From Flavobacterium aquariorum (lineage in GTDB: Bacteria > Bacteroidota > Bacteroidia > Flavobacteriales > Flavobacteriaceae), in NCBI RefSeq assembly GCF_003254745.1, contig NZ_QKXH01000002.1, positions 310,001 to 374,000 of the forward strand: a stretch of DNA of 64,000 nt, in the 5' to 3' direction. Shown here one piece after another: positions 1 through 8,024 of the stretch (the stretch's first letter is position 1; every line of letters begins with the position of its first letter). The notes under the pieces were generated by a model. It was not told the DNA's origin and ran no database searches. It was given only the letters and a program-made list of their open reading frames with translations. A program made the position numbers and the translations under genes.

Positions 1-65
1 ATATAGTGGACAGCGGGACTGAATATGTTTATGAAAATAGATTTTCTGCTCCTAAAAAAACATAA
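1..65 (+). CDS. 3' end of a gene cut by the window edge
   Basis: Frame 3 is open from the window edge to a TAA at 63-65 and encodes about 20 residues ending SAPKKT; the other two forward frames stop almost at once. The composition (acidic and aromatic, ending in a basic tail) looks like a genuine C-terminus, but it is too short to assign a family. The following 100 bases are AT-rich and contain an inverted repeat (TTGTTAATTA at 73-82 against TAATTAACCAA at 96-106), which may belong to the regulation of the next gene. Confidence 0.4.
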   Translation, partial: IVDSGTEYVYENRFSAPKKT

Positions 66-171
66 AACACTTTTGTTAATTACCACAATATGAAATAATT
101 AACCAAAAACTCAGTATCTTTATGTGCCTTGAAATAACATATTTAAAAAAATAATTTAAAAATCTAATCGA

Positions 172-1230
172 ATGGAAACCACAAATGTAAAAGCTTACGG
201 CACTGAGGCATCTGATGCTCCTTTAAAACAAATGGATATCCAACGCAGAAACGCAACTGCGAAAGATATAGAAATCGATATTTTGTATTGTGGCGTCTGC
301 CACTCTGATTTGCATACCGCCAGAAATGACTGGGGATTCACAACTTATCCGGCAATTCCGGGTCACGAAATTGTTGGAAAAGTAACCAAAGTGGGAAGCG
401 AAGTTACCAAAGTTAAAGTAGGTGATTTTGCCGCTGTGGGTTGCTTGGTGGGTTCTTGTCAGACCTGCGATAACTGCAAACATGACTTAGAACAATATTG
501 CTCCAACGGGTGGATTGGTACTTATAACAGTCCGGACAAATATTTGGGTGGAATGACTTATGGAGGTTACTCTGAAAAAATTGTGGTCGAAGAACACTTC
601 GTTCTGAAAGTGCCTGCGAATCTTGATCTTGCTGCTACTGCACCTTTGTTGTGCGCAGGAATTACGACTTGGTCGCCGCTTCGCCACTGGAAAGTTGGAA
701 AAGGCAGCAAAGTTGCGGTTGTGGGATTGGGAGGATTGGGTCACATGGCCATAAAACTAGCCAAAGGTTTGGGTGCCGAAGTTACCCTGTTTTCAAGAAC
801 TCCAGGTAAAGAAAAAGACGCTTTGGAATTGGGTGCCGACTTTGTTATTATTTCAACTGAGGCTGAACAGATGGGAGGCGTAAGCGGAAAATTCGATTTG
901 ATTATTGACACCGTACCTTATGTTCACGACGTAAATCCTTATGTTGGGACTTTAAACACCAATGGAACGTTAGCTATTGTGGGATACTTGGGCGGTTTGG
1001 AGCCTTTTCTAAATACTGTCCCTATGATAATGGGGCGAAAATCAGTAGCGGGTTCTTTAATTGGTGGAATTGCCGAAACTCAGGAAATGCTTGATTTTTG
1101 CGGTAAACACAATATTGTGTCCGAAATTGAATTAATCAAAATGCAAGACATCAACGAAGCCTATGAAAGAATGTTGAAAAGTGATGTTCGTTACCGTTTT
1201 GTGATTGATATGGCTTCGCTTAAAGGGTAA
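172..1230 (+). CDS. Zinc-dependent NADP(H) alcohol dehydrogenase / aldehyde reductase (YahK/CAD type)
   Basis: Cytosolic medium-chain dehydrogenase of 352 residues, predicted to interconvert primary alcohols and aldehydes. Visible features: catalytic zinc ligands Cys40 (GVCHSD context), His65 (GHE) and Cys161; structural zinc cysteines at about 96, 99, 102 and 110; and a Rossmann GLGGLG at about 185-190 followed by an SRTPGK segment, which in this family favours NADP. Length is normal for the cinnamyl-alcohol-dehydrogenase/YahK group. It is followed 98 bp later by a cupin gene on the same strand, so co-transcription is possible. A near-match -7 element (TATCTTTA, about 115-122) lies upstream. 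The physiological substrate cannot be read from sequence. Confidence 0.93.
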   Translation: METTNVKAYGTEASDAPLKQMDIQRRNATAKDIEIDILYCGVCHSDLHTARNDWGFTTYPAIPGHEIVGKVTKVGSEVTKVKVGDFAAVGCLVGSCQTCDNCKHDLEQYCSNGWIGTYNSPDKYLGGMTYGGYSEKIVVEEHFVLKVPANLDLAATAPLLCAGITTWSPLRHWKVGKGSKVAVVGLGGLGHMAIKLAKGLGAEVTLFSRTPGKEKDALELGADFVIISTEAEQMGGVSGKFDLIIDTVPYVHDVNPYVGTLNTNGTLAIVGYLGGLEPFLNTVPMIMGRKSVAGSLIGGIAETQEMLDFCGKHNIVSEIELIKMQDINEAYERMLKSDVRYRFVIDMASLKG

Positions 1231-1239
1231 TTTAAGAGA

Positions 1240-1308
1240 CTAAGCTTCTGAGATTCTAAGTTGCTGAGATTTTTTGACTCTTAGTAACTTAGAATCTTAG
1301 CGTCTTAG
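1240..1308 (+). repeat. Imperfect intergenic inverted repeat (CTTAG-type)
   Basis: Two 31-base arms (1240-1270 and 1278-1308) are complementary at 24 positions, and most of the rest can form G-U pairs. The arms are built from CTTAG/CTAAG units. A very similar single arm recurs at 49411-49438, upstream of trpD. It lies between the alcohol dehydrogenase and the cupin gene and would form a long RNA hairpin. There is no T-run directly after the right arm, so it is more likely a repeat or processing element than a strong terminator. Confidence 0.6.
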
Positions 1309-1328
1309 AAACTATAAAATAAAAAAAT

Positions 1329-1745
1329 ATGACCACAACAGATAAAATAGAACAAAACCCTCTTTTCCCTCAAGGCGACAAAGCAAATCCAGATTATTTT
1401 ACGGGAAATGCCTGGGTTAAATTATTGGTGAGTGAAAATGAATTTAATAGCGTGATTGCTAATGTAACTTTTGAAGCCGGCGCCCGAAACAATTGGCACA
1501 CACATCCGGGAGGTCAAATCCTTATTGCAACGGATGGAATTGGATATTATCAGGAAAAAGGCAAACCGATTCAATTAATTCAAAGTGGAGATGTGATTAA
1601 AATACCTGCAAATGTTAAACATTGGCATGGCGCCTCGCGCGATAATAATTTAACACATATTGCTATTACCGCAGTTACTCCAAAAGGTTCGATTGATTGG
1701 CTGGAGCGAGTAACTAATGAGGAATTCAATAGTTACAATCAGTAA
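1329..1745 (+). CDS. Cupin-domain protein
   Basis: A 138-residue single-domain cupin. Cupin motif 1 shows the metal-binding WHTHPGG (His-x-His) at about 56-62, with a downstream PANVKHWHGAS segment carrying the second-motif histidines, so a metal is probably bound. Small cupins of this type often sit beside oxidoreductases and are commonly annotated as carboxymuconolactone-decarboxylase-associated cupins, but the reaction is unknown. It follows the alcohol dehydrogenase on the same strand and ends at a strong terminator. Confidence 0.8.
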   Translation: MTTTDKIEQNPLFPQGDKANPDYFTGNAWVKLLVSENEFNSVIANVTFEAGARNNWHTHPGGQILIATDGIGYYQEKGKPIQLIQSGDVIKIPANVKHWHGASRDNNLTHIAITAVTPKGSIDWLERVTNEEFNSYNQ

Positions 1746-1785
1746 AAAAAGGCAATTAATTCAAAATTCACACCTTCAAAAAATG

Positions 1786-1819
1786 GTATTACTCAGGGCT
1801 TAGTAATACTTTTTTTTTT
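1786..1819 (+). terminator. Rho-independent terminator after the cupin gene
   Basis: A perfect 8-bp stem (GTATTACT / AGTAATAC, loop of 8) is followed directly by ten T residues. It closes the plus-strand pair before the convergent cyclase gene. Confidence 0.85.
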
Positions 1820-1841
1820 GCATTTAAATAACCCAATAATA

Positions 1842-2885
1842 TCATTCAATTACTTCATAGGTGTTTACTGGTAATGATTTGTTTTTTAGAACATATTCAC
1901 CATTTAGTTCACACTTAAAAGATTCTTTTACAATATTAAAAACTGCTTCTGAAATAAGAATTTGACCTGGTTTGGCTATACTTTGCAATCTTTGTGCCGT
2001 ATTTACTGCATCACCAATAACGGTGTAATCAAATCGTTTTAAAGATGCCGAGCCAATATTTCCGGAAACCATTTCCCCAGAGTTGATACCAATCGAAATT
2101 TCCGGTTTGTATTTTTTATCTCCAACTGTTATTTCTTCACTGTTTTTAATTTGATTTTTTAAAGCGAGTCCTGCATCAATAGCCCTGTCCAGATGATATT
2201 TTCCTCTAAAAACAGCCATAACCGCATCACCCATAAATTTATCTACATGGCCTTCCTGGGCAATAATTTCTTTTACGATTGTATCAAATAAGCCGTTAAG
2301 CAAATTCACGATTGTATTTGCCGGAAATTGTTCTGTAATGGTAGTAAAACCACATACATCTACAAAAAGTACCGTGGCTTCCAGCATTTCATTTTTAAGA
2401 AGACTAGTTTCGAACTCCTTATTAGTCATAAAATTTATTACATTTTCATCAACATACATCTTCAGAATATTATTCTCCTTGATTGCTTTAATGGTTTCCT
2501 GTAATTGTCTGACATGAGAAATCGTTTTTTCCATGGTTAAGTCCAAATCATCAAAATCTACGGGTTTGCAAACAAAATCAAAAGCGCCTCTATTCATCGC
2601 TATTCGTATATTGTGCATATCTCCATAGGCAGATACCATAACCGCTTTCAACATTGGATTGGCTTCGGGGAGTTTACTTAACAAAGTTAACCCATCCATT
2701 ATAGGCATGTTAATATCACTTAATATAATATCTAAGTCTGGATGTTCCATAATTTTCTGCAAAGCCTCTTCCCCATTCTGCGCAAAAATAAATTCGTAAA
2801 CATTTTCCCGAATCTTTTTTCTGAACTTTTGCTTTACCAAAATCTCTAAATCCGCTTCGTCATCAACTACAAGTATCTTAGCCAT
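1842..2885 (-). CDS. Response regulator with C-terminal class III adenylate cyclase
   Basis: This 347-residue cytoplasmic protein has an N-terminal receiver (phospho-acceptor Asp57 in LSDINMP, conserved Lys107 in CKPVD), a helical linker of about 50 residues, and a class III nucleotide cyclase domain from about 168 to the end. Catalytic features are present: metal-binding Asp176 (FVDVCGFT) and Asp220 (KFMGDAV), adenine-specifying Lys216, and the VIGDAVNTAQRL segment with the Asp, Asn and Arg used in catalysis. It should therefore make cAMP under phosphorelay control. Its start overlaps the stop of the upstream receiver gene by 8 bp, and the kinase lies just beyond, so the three genes probably act together. 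Confidence 0.93.
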   Translation of the reverse strand: MAKILVVDDEADLEILVKQKFRKKIRENVYEFIFAQNGEEALQKIMEHPDLDIILSDINMPIMDGLTLLSKLPEANPMLKAVMVSAYGDMHNIRIAMNRGAFDFVCKPVDFDDLDLTMEKTISHVRQLQETIKAIKENNILKMYVDENVINFMTNKEFETSLLKNEMLEATVLFVDVCGFTTITEQFPANTIVNLLNGLFDTIVKEIIAQEGHVDKFMGDAVMAVFRGKYHLDRAIDAGLALKNQIKNSEEITVGDKKYKPEISIGINSGEMVSGNIGSASLKRFDYTVIGDAVNTAQRLQSIAKPGQILISEAVFNIVKESFKCELNGEYVLKNKSLPVNTYEVIE

Positions 2886-3261
2886 TGTTCATCACTTTTT
2901 TTAGTTTTTCTTTCAGTAAATTAAAATCCAGCGGTTTTGTCAAAAAATCATCCGCACCTTTTTCCATTGCCTGTTTGTAATTTTCTTCATCCCCATAAGC
3001 AGTAATCATCATCACAACGGGTGACAAATAATTATAATCCTGTCGGATTTTCGATAATAAATCAATACCACTCATTCCTGGCATATTAATGTCGGATAGA
3101 ATTAGCACCACTTCCAGACTATTCCCTTTTAGATATTCCAATGCTTCCTCACCCGAAAGAGCAAAGTCGAATTCAAAATCATGATGACGTAATTCTTTAC
3201 GAAAATGCTGCAAGAAAAGCGGCTGTATATCGGCTTCATCATCTACTACTAGTATCTTCAT
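2878..3261 (-). CDS. Single-domain response regulator (CheY-like)
   Basis: A 127-residue stand-alone receiver. The acidic pocket is VVDDEAD near the N-terminus, the phospho-acceptor is Asp57 (LSDINMP), and the conserved Lys109 lies in LTKPLD. There is no output domain. It overlaps the receiver-cyclase gene downstream by 8 bp, so the two are translationally coupled, and its receiver resembles that of the cyclase, suggesting duplication. It may act as a phosphate sink or shuttle between the kinase at 3372-4721 and the cyclase. Confidence 0.92.
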   Translation of the reverse strand: MKILVVDDEADIQPLFLQHFRKELRHHDFEFDFALSGEEALEYLKGNSLEVVLILSDINMPGMSGIDLLSKIRQDYNYLSPVVMMITAYGDEENYKQAMEKGADDFLTKPLDFNLLKEKLKKVMNNG

Positions 3262-3371
3262 TTAAATTTATTTTAAACTATTATCATTTAAACAACACCC
3301 CTATAATCACTAACTATCAATCATTTACGCACCATTAAATTTACAAATTTTATTATTTGAATATTTTACTA

Positions 3372-4721
3372 TTATTCCGTTGGAAGAAAAATTGTAAAGA
3401 CAGTATAGTCATTTTCCCGACTATCAATGGTAATTGTACCACCATGTGCCTTTACAATAATATCGTAACTAAGTGATAAGCCTAAGCCGGTTCCTTCTCC
3501 TGTAGGTTTGGTGGTAAAGAAAGGCTGCATTATTTTATCTTTGATGGCTTCCGGGATTCCAATTCCATTGTCTTTTACCGTTATTTCAATTCCCTTACCT
3601 TTTAATTCAGTCTTTACACTGACCATTGGTTTGTATGTTTCTCCTGATTTCTTTTGCTTTTGATGTGTTGCGTAAAAAGCATTTGTGAATAAATTCAGTA
3701 ATACACGGCCAATTTCTTGTGTCAAAACATTTATTTTAGGCAGGTTTTCATCAAAATCAGTAACTAGGTCGGCATTAAAGCTTTTGTCTTTGGCTCGAAA
3801 TCCATGATAGGCAAGCCGTAGGTATTCATCGGCAAGTTTGTTAATGTTTGTGGGTTCTTTTACATTATTTCCTATTCGGCTGTGTTGCAGCATTCCTTTT
3901 ACAATACTGTCGGCACGTTTGCCATGAAAGTTTATTTTTTCTAAGTTTTTTTTGAGGTCGATTGCAATATTTTTTACTTCTTCAAAATCTCCTTTAACTA
4001 TTTCCTCATTCATTTCATCCAGAAGTTCACTACTCACTTCACTAAAATTATTGACAAAATTTAATGGGTTCTGAATTTCATGGGCAATACCAGCAGTGAG
4101 TTCACCAAGAGATGCCATTTTTTCAGATTGTATTAATTGCACTTGCGTAGTTTTGAGTTTATCAAGTGCCTTTTGCAATTTTTCTTTTTGACCAAGAATT
4201 TCAGCAGTACGTTCTGCTACTTGCGTTTCTAATTTTGCTTTTAAAATTTCAGACTGTTGAAACTCTTTTTCAAATTCAATGGCTTTTAACTGTTCTTTTT
4301 CCATTTCTTTTCGTTGTTTTCTGGTAATGAAAAACATGGCAAAAAACCAAACGATTGAAAAAAAGATTGCCGTATCAAAATAATTATTCCATTCATCATG
4401 AAAAGGAGAATTGATCAGCTCAATACAATCTTCTATAAAATTTACAACTACAAAGGGTAATATGGAATAAATAAAAGACTTAACCGATTTAAACTCTTTT
4501 TGAGTAAGGCAAAAGTAGATTAGAGTAAATAACATTGCATGTGCTATCCAAGCATTTATTTCTTTGGTAAATTTTAAAAAAAATCCTGCGATTAGAAGTA
4601 CAATTGAGAACCAAAACCCTATAGCCAAATATTTATCTATTTTAGGCAATAAAATTTTGCTCTGTAATGCTCTTCGCAAATAACTAAAAACAATTAGTAA
4701 TAGAATATAATCAAAGTTCAT
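3372..4721 (-). CDS. Membrane sensor histidine kinase
   Basis: A 449-residue kinase. About four hydrophobic membrane segments fill residues 1-132, with no large periplasmic sensor loop. A long coiled coil (about 136-200) follows, then a HisKA-type region with the phospho-accepting His214 in GIAHEIQNPL. The ATPase domain is complete: an N box (LNLFTNA), DNGIGIP, and GEGTGLGLSLSYDI. It is the likely phosphodonor for the two downstream receivers, 110 bp away on the same strand. The stimulus is unknown; the short loops suggest sensing within or near the membrane. Confidence 0.92.
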   Translation of the reverse strand: MNFDYILLLIVFSYLRRALQSKILLPKIDKYLAIGFWFSIVLLIAGFFLKFTKEINAWIAHAMLFTLIYFCLTQKEFKSVKSFIYSILPFVVVNFIEDCIELINSPFHDEWNNYFDTAIFFSIVWFFAMFFITRKQRKEMEKEQLKAIEFEKEFQQSEILKAKLETQVAERTAEILGQKEKLQKALDKLKTTQVQLIQSEKMASLGELTAGIAHEIQNPLNFVNNFSEVSSELLDEMNEEIVKGDFEEVKNIAIDLKKNLEKINFHGKRADSIVKGMLQHSRIGNNVKEPTNINKLADEYLRLAYHGFRAKDKSFNADLVTDFDENLPKINVLTQEIGRVLLNLFTNAFYATHQKQKKSGETYKPMVSVKTELKGKGIEITVKDNGIGIPEAIKDKIMQPFFTTKPTGEGTGLGLSLSYDIIVKAHGGTITIDSRENDYTVFTIFLPTE

Positions 4722-5068
4722 GTCTAATAAATTAAATATTAATAAATCTGCTATATACTTTTATAATAGTACAAGACTAAGAAAATATGAAACTTACAAC
4801 TTGCGTACTGTGGTGATAAAAAAAAAGCATAACTAAATCTATATCAATAGATTACAAATACTAAAATTACATAAAAATTAACAAACTTATTACTCCATTT
4901 TCAATTTTAAATGCTAACCCGTTTATAAAGAGCAATTTCACCACAATACAAGAAATTAGATTATGGAATCATATAAGCTCTATTAAATCCACAAAAAAAA
5001 CCGTCACCTCTTAAATAAGCGGCGGCGGTTTCCCTTAAAAAAAAATTTATTTCTTTACTAATTCAAAA
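4722..5068. other. Gene-free stretch between kinase and cytochrome c genes
   Basis: About 347 bp without a supportable ORF on either strand. It holds the minus-strand terminator of the cytochrome c gene and presumably the kinase promoter. No clean TAnnTTTG element was found for the kinase. Confidence 0.5.
4998..5031 (-). terminator. Terminator of the cytochrome c gene
   Basis: Read on the minus strand, a GC-rich stem (AAACCGCCGCC against GGTGACGGTTT, with one mismatch and one wobble) is followed by a run of T residues, 38 bp past the cytochrome c stop codon. Confidence 0.7.
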
Positions 5069-5470
5069 CTATTTTTTTTCTAATTCTCGTATATAGTTGA
5101 CCAATTTCCATCGTTGGTCGTCTGTTAAAAGTTCAAAGTAAGTAGCCATTGGAGCTTTCCCATTGGTTATCTTCCAAAAAATAGCACCATCGGGTTGGTT
5201 TTTTACATTCAAAGCCAAAAAATTAGCAGGATGGGGTTGCAAAGTGAGTCCTGCTTCTCCATTTCCCTGTCCTTTTACACCGTGACACAATACACACATC
5301 TGATTGAATATTTCTTTTCCATCATCGGTTGCCTTCTGATTTCCTACAAATGGATTTTTCAATGAGTTAGAATATTCTGGTGCAACCCAGCTTATTTCTT
5401 GCGCAATACATTTTGTTCCTGACACAATTAGTAAAGCTAATACTACGAAAATTTTGAGTTCTACTTTCAT
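5069..5470 (-). CDS. Small periplasmic c-type cytochrome
   Basis: A 133-residue protein with a signal peptide (about 1-23, ending KCIAQ). It has one CxxCH haem-binding motif (CVLCH, about residues 58-62) and a distal Met in KAPMATY, so it is a class I monohaem cytochrome c. It likely carries electrons in the periplasm, but its partner is not visible nearby. Its promoter carries an FNR-like palindrome at the same spacing as four other promoters in the window, suggesting control by the Crp/Fnr protein encoded at 10265. It is a single-gene unit with its own terminator. Confidence 0.9.
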   Translation of the reverse strand: MKVELKIFVVLALLIVSGTKCIAQEISWVAPEYSNSLKNPFVGNQKATDDGKEIFNQMCVLCHGVKGQGNGEAGLTLQPHPANFLALNVKNQPDGAIFWKITNGKAPMATYFELLTDDQRWKLVNYIRELEKK

Positions 5471-5495
5471 GGCTTGATGCTATTAAATTATAGAT

Positions 5496-5539
5496 CAAAT
5501 TTAAGAAAACGTTGTAGCAATAAAACTGATATTTGTCAT
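5496..5539 (-). promoter_or_regulatory. Promoter of cytochrome c gene with FNR-like site
   Basis: On the minus strand, the palindrome-like ATGACAAATATCAG (5526-5539, TGA-N6-TCA) is centred 29.5 bp upstream of the first base of a perfect -7 element TAAATTTG (5496-5503). The same spacing is found at 10925, 11790, 28848 and 35489. The outer bases are less symmetrical here than at the other sites. Confidence 0.7.
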
Positions 5540-5611
5540 GAAACCATTACTTTTTTAAGCAAAAAACAAAATAATTAGAAAAAACTAATAAATATCAAAT
5601 AAAATCAAAAT

Positions 5612-7498
5612 TTACTGAATATTCCATAAATTATTTAACGGAGTAGCATCCATAAATATACCATTATCAAGAGAAATCGATTTTATTGCTTTATTTAATT
5701 TCAAAGAAATTACTGCATTTTTTTGATTGGCTTGCCAAATGGCCGGATTTTGATGCAAAATATCTTTTGTATCATCCTTATACACAATAACAACATCAAA
5801 AGGAATGGCAAAACCACCTACATTTTTAACCCAAATTGTACTTTTTGAATTAGTACCTTCCACTTTTTCAATCATTAAATCAATGTAATTGTTGGTAAAA
5901 AACCAATTGTTGAAAAACCAATTTAAATTTTTACCTGAACTGGTATTTATACAATTGAAAAAATCCCAAGGAATTGGATGCTTCCCATTCCATGTATCCA
6001 TATAAAAATGCAGCGATTTTTTGAATTGCTCATCACCAAGCATGTCTTTCAGGGCAAGATAAGAAAGGGAAGCTTTACCATATGAATTATTGCCGTAGCC
6101 CGCATCCGAAACTTGGCTTGACATTGAAATTATAGGTTGATCTTCCTCTGTTGACGAGTCATTAATGTAATGATTAACTCGGAACTCTTTATAAAATTTA
6201 TCGGCTGCCTCTTTTCCATGTTCCGCTATACCAATCAAATATTCAAAAGTAGTAGCCCAGCCTTCATCCATAAAAGCATATCGGGTTTCGTTTATTCCCA
6301 TATAAAAAGGGAAATAGGTATGCGCTATTTCATGATCCTGTACTAATTGCGCAAAAACAGGATCATCCATTTGAGAATCGTTAACCATCATAGGATACTC
6401 CATATCTGCAAATCCCTGAAAAGCAGTCATCTTAGAGTACGGATAAGGTACACCTGGCCAATTATTGGAAAACCAAGACAACGCGTAATTATTATTTTTG
6501 ATAGAATTTCTAAAGTCGGTTCCTTTTACTAAATCATAAGCCGCTTGTGTACTCGTACGACGATTGGTTTTGGCATCTACAACAACACTGCCGGCATCCC
6601 ATACATAATGATTGCTTAAAGCAAAACAAACATCAGTGATATTATTGGCTTGAAATTTCCAGCTGTTCCAGTCTTTTTGTTGGGTTACAAGTCCTTCCTT
6701 CATTTCCTGTTCGTTAGCAATGTGCATTACCTCATCTGTTGTGTATGATTTTTTTAAACGGGCTGCAAACTCGGGCTGCAAAACTTCGTCTGGGTTCAAT
6801 AAATCACCTGTTCCATACACTACATAATTTTTAGGTGCTTTTACCGTATAGGTATAGTCATTAAAGTCATTATAAAACTCTTGACGGTCGGTATGGGGTA
6901 ATCTATCCCATCTATTGTAATCGTCAAAAACAGATACTCTAGGATAGCTGTATGCAACATAAAAAGTAGTTTCGTCTATTTGTCCCTCTCTACCACTTTC
7001 TTTAGACAAAGGGTAATTCCATTCGATTTCAAGAGTTGCTTTGGACTTTGGAAGTATTGGGTTTTTCATTTTTATGTTACCCACCGTTCCCCATTTTCTG
7101 GCATCTTCCTTGTAAACTTCTCCATTAATTTTTAAAGAAGTAATTGTTAATCCATTTGACAAAAAATCATCACTTACATTACCACTTCTGGGTGAAGACG
7201 GTTTGTGCAAATTATTCACAAAACGTATTGGCATATTCTTCAAAGTATCACTGCTGTTATTTTCATACACAATAGTTTCGATTCCACTAACTATTTTTGT
7301 TGTGGCGTTTACGGTTATATCCATAGTATATTTACCATGATTCTGCCAATACTTTTTGCCAGGTAAACCATCCATCGAACGGGTTCCTTTTCCATAAGCG
7401 TCTTTGATGTTTCTGGGCATATAAAGTTCTTGCGCAAAACCACTTTGCGCCACAAATAGAAATGCTAATAATAATTTTAAGAAGGTTGGTTTTCTCAT
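5612..7498 (-). CDS. Secreted M1-family metallopeptidase
   Basis: A 628-residue secreted protease of the gluzincin M1 (aminopeptidase N-like) family. It has a signal peptide (about 1-22, ending FAQE), a beta-rich N-terminal domain, and the catalytic HEIAH (His389, Glu390, His393) followed after 18 residues by the third zinc ligand Glu412 (MDEGW). A DMEYPMM segment upstream stands in for the GAMEN exopeptidase motif. Its C-terminus is short compared with full aminopeptidase N, as is usual for Bacteroidota M1 proteins. It is expected to release amino acids from peptides outside the cytoplasm. Confidence 0.92.
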   Translation of the reverse strand: MRKPTFLKLLLAFLFVAQSGFAQELYMPRNIKDAYGKGTRSMDGLPGKKYWQNHGKYTMDITVNATTKIVSGIETIVYENNSSDTLKNMPIRFVNNLHKPSSPRSGNVSDDFLSNGLTITSLKINGEVYKEDARKWGTVGNIKMKNPILPKSKATLEIEWNYPLSKESGREGQIDETTFYVAYSYPRVSVFDDYNRWDRLPHTDRQEFYNDFNDYTYTVKAPKNYVVYGTGDLLNPDEVLQPEFAARLKKSYTTDEVMHIANEQEMKEGLVTQQKDWNSWKFQANNITDVCFALSNHYVWDAGSVVVDAKTNRRTSTQAAYDLVKGTDFRNSIKNNNYALSWFSNNWPGVPYPYSKMTAFQGFADMEYPMMVNDSQMDDPVFAQLVQDHEIAHTYFPFYMGINETRYAFMDEGWATTFEYLIGIAEHGKEAADKFYKEFRVNHYINDSSTEEDQPIISMSSQVSDAGYGNNSYGKASLSYLALKDMLGDEQFKKSLHFYMDTWNGKHPIPWDFFNCINTSSGKNLNWFFNNWFFTNNYIDLMIEKVEGTNSKSTIWVKNVGGFAIPFDVVIVYKDDTKDILHQNPAIWQANQKNAVISLKLNKAIKSISLDNGIFMDATPLNNLWNIQ

Positions 7499-7602
7499 TT
7501 TTTAGATTTTTGGTTTTGATGACTATCACAAATAATAACCAGTAAGTCTAAAAATGAAGATTTTTGTAACAATTTTTTAAAGATTTTTTACCTTATCTGT
7601 CA

Positions 7603-7806
7603 TTACAAATGATAAAACACTTTTATCAAATAGTTAATCAGTATATACAGAATAGTACCTACTACAGCAAGTGCTATAATAAAAGTGATAATATTAATTA
7701 CAATATTAGGAATAAAACTCAGTTTGGGATGCACATAATATGGTTCACCATGCAAACGTTCGTGGATTCTTTTGGCTGCTATTTTTATTTTCCTTTTGAT
7801 GGCAAT
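7603..7806 (-). CDS. Small membrane protein with no ATG start (possible ATT start or truncated gene)
   Basis: On the minus strand a frame open from 7812 down to a TAA at 7603-7605 reads like a real protein. It has a basic amphipathic N-terminal helix, a HGEPYYVHPK segment, and then a clean single hydrophobic helix (about 25 residues from PNIVINI) with a basic tail ending FYHL. There is no in-frame ATG or GTG: an in-frame TAA at 7813-7815 precedes it. The first conceivable start is ATT at 7804-7806; a TTG at 7753-7755 would remove the basic region. The alternatives are a rare ATT start or an N-terminal frameshift in the A-run just upstream. The oppositely oriented ORF over this region has no protein-like features. 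Function unknown. Confidence 0.5.
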   Translation of the reverse strand: MAIKRKIKIAAKRIHERLHGEPYYVHPKLSFIPNIVINIITFIIALAVVGTILYILINYLIKVFYHL

Positions 7807-7970
7807 TCTTTTTTAAATTTATAATCAAGAGTTAAACTGCATTTATCCAATAATCCACATTAAAAAATAGTATGTGTCTATTTACACAAATATAAACAAT
7901 TTAAAGTCAAATTTAATACTCCATTATAAAACAAACAATTACACATGACATCACTCTCTTTTTACACTAA

Positions 7971-8006
7971 AAAAAAGCGTCTCATTACAAAAATGAGACG
8001 CTTTTT
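7971..8006 (-). terminator. Strong terminator after the gapN gene
   Basis: A perfect 15-bp stem (arms 7972-7986 and 7992-8006, containing GCGTCTCATT) with a 5-base loop is flanked by A-runs and T-runs, so it could work in both directions. It lies 19 bp beyond the minus-strand aldehyde dehydrogenase stop. Confidence 0.9.
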
Positions 8007-8024
8007 AAATTGTATAAAAATTGA

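Noticed and set aside
7609..7824. Plus-strand 71-codon ORF between the peptidase and gapN genes
   Set aside because: Its composition (many Asn, Tyr, Ser, Lys) is what antisense of a membrane-helix gene gives; the minus-strand frame is far more convincing.
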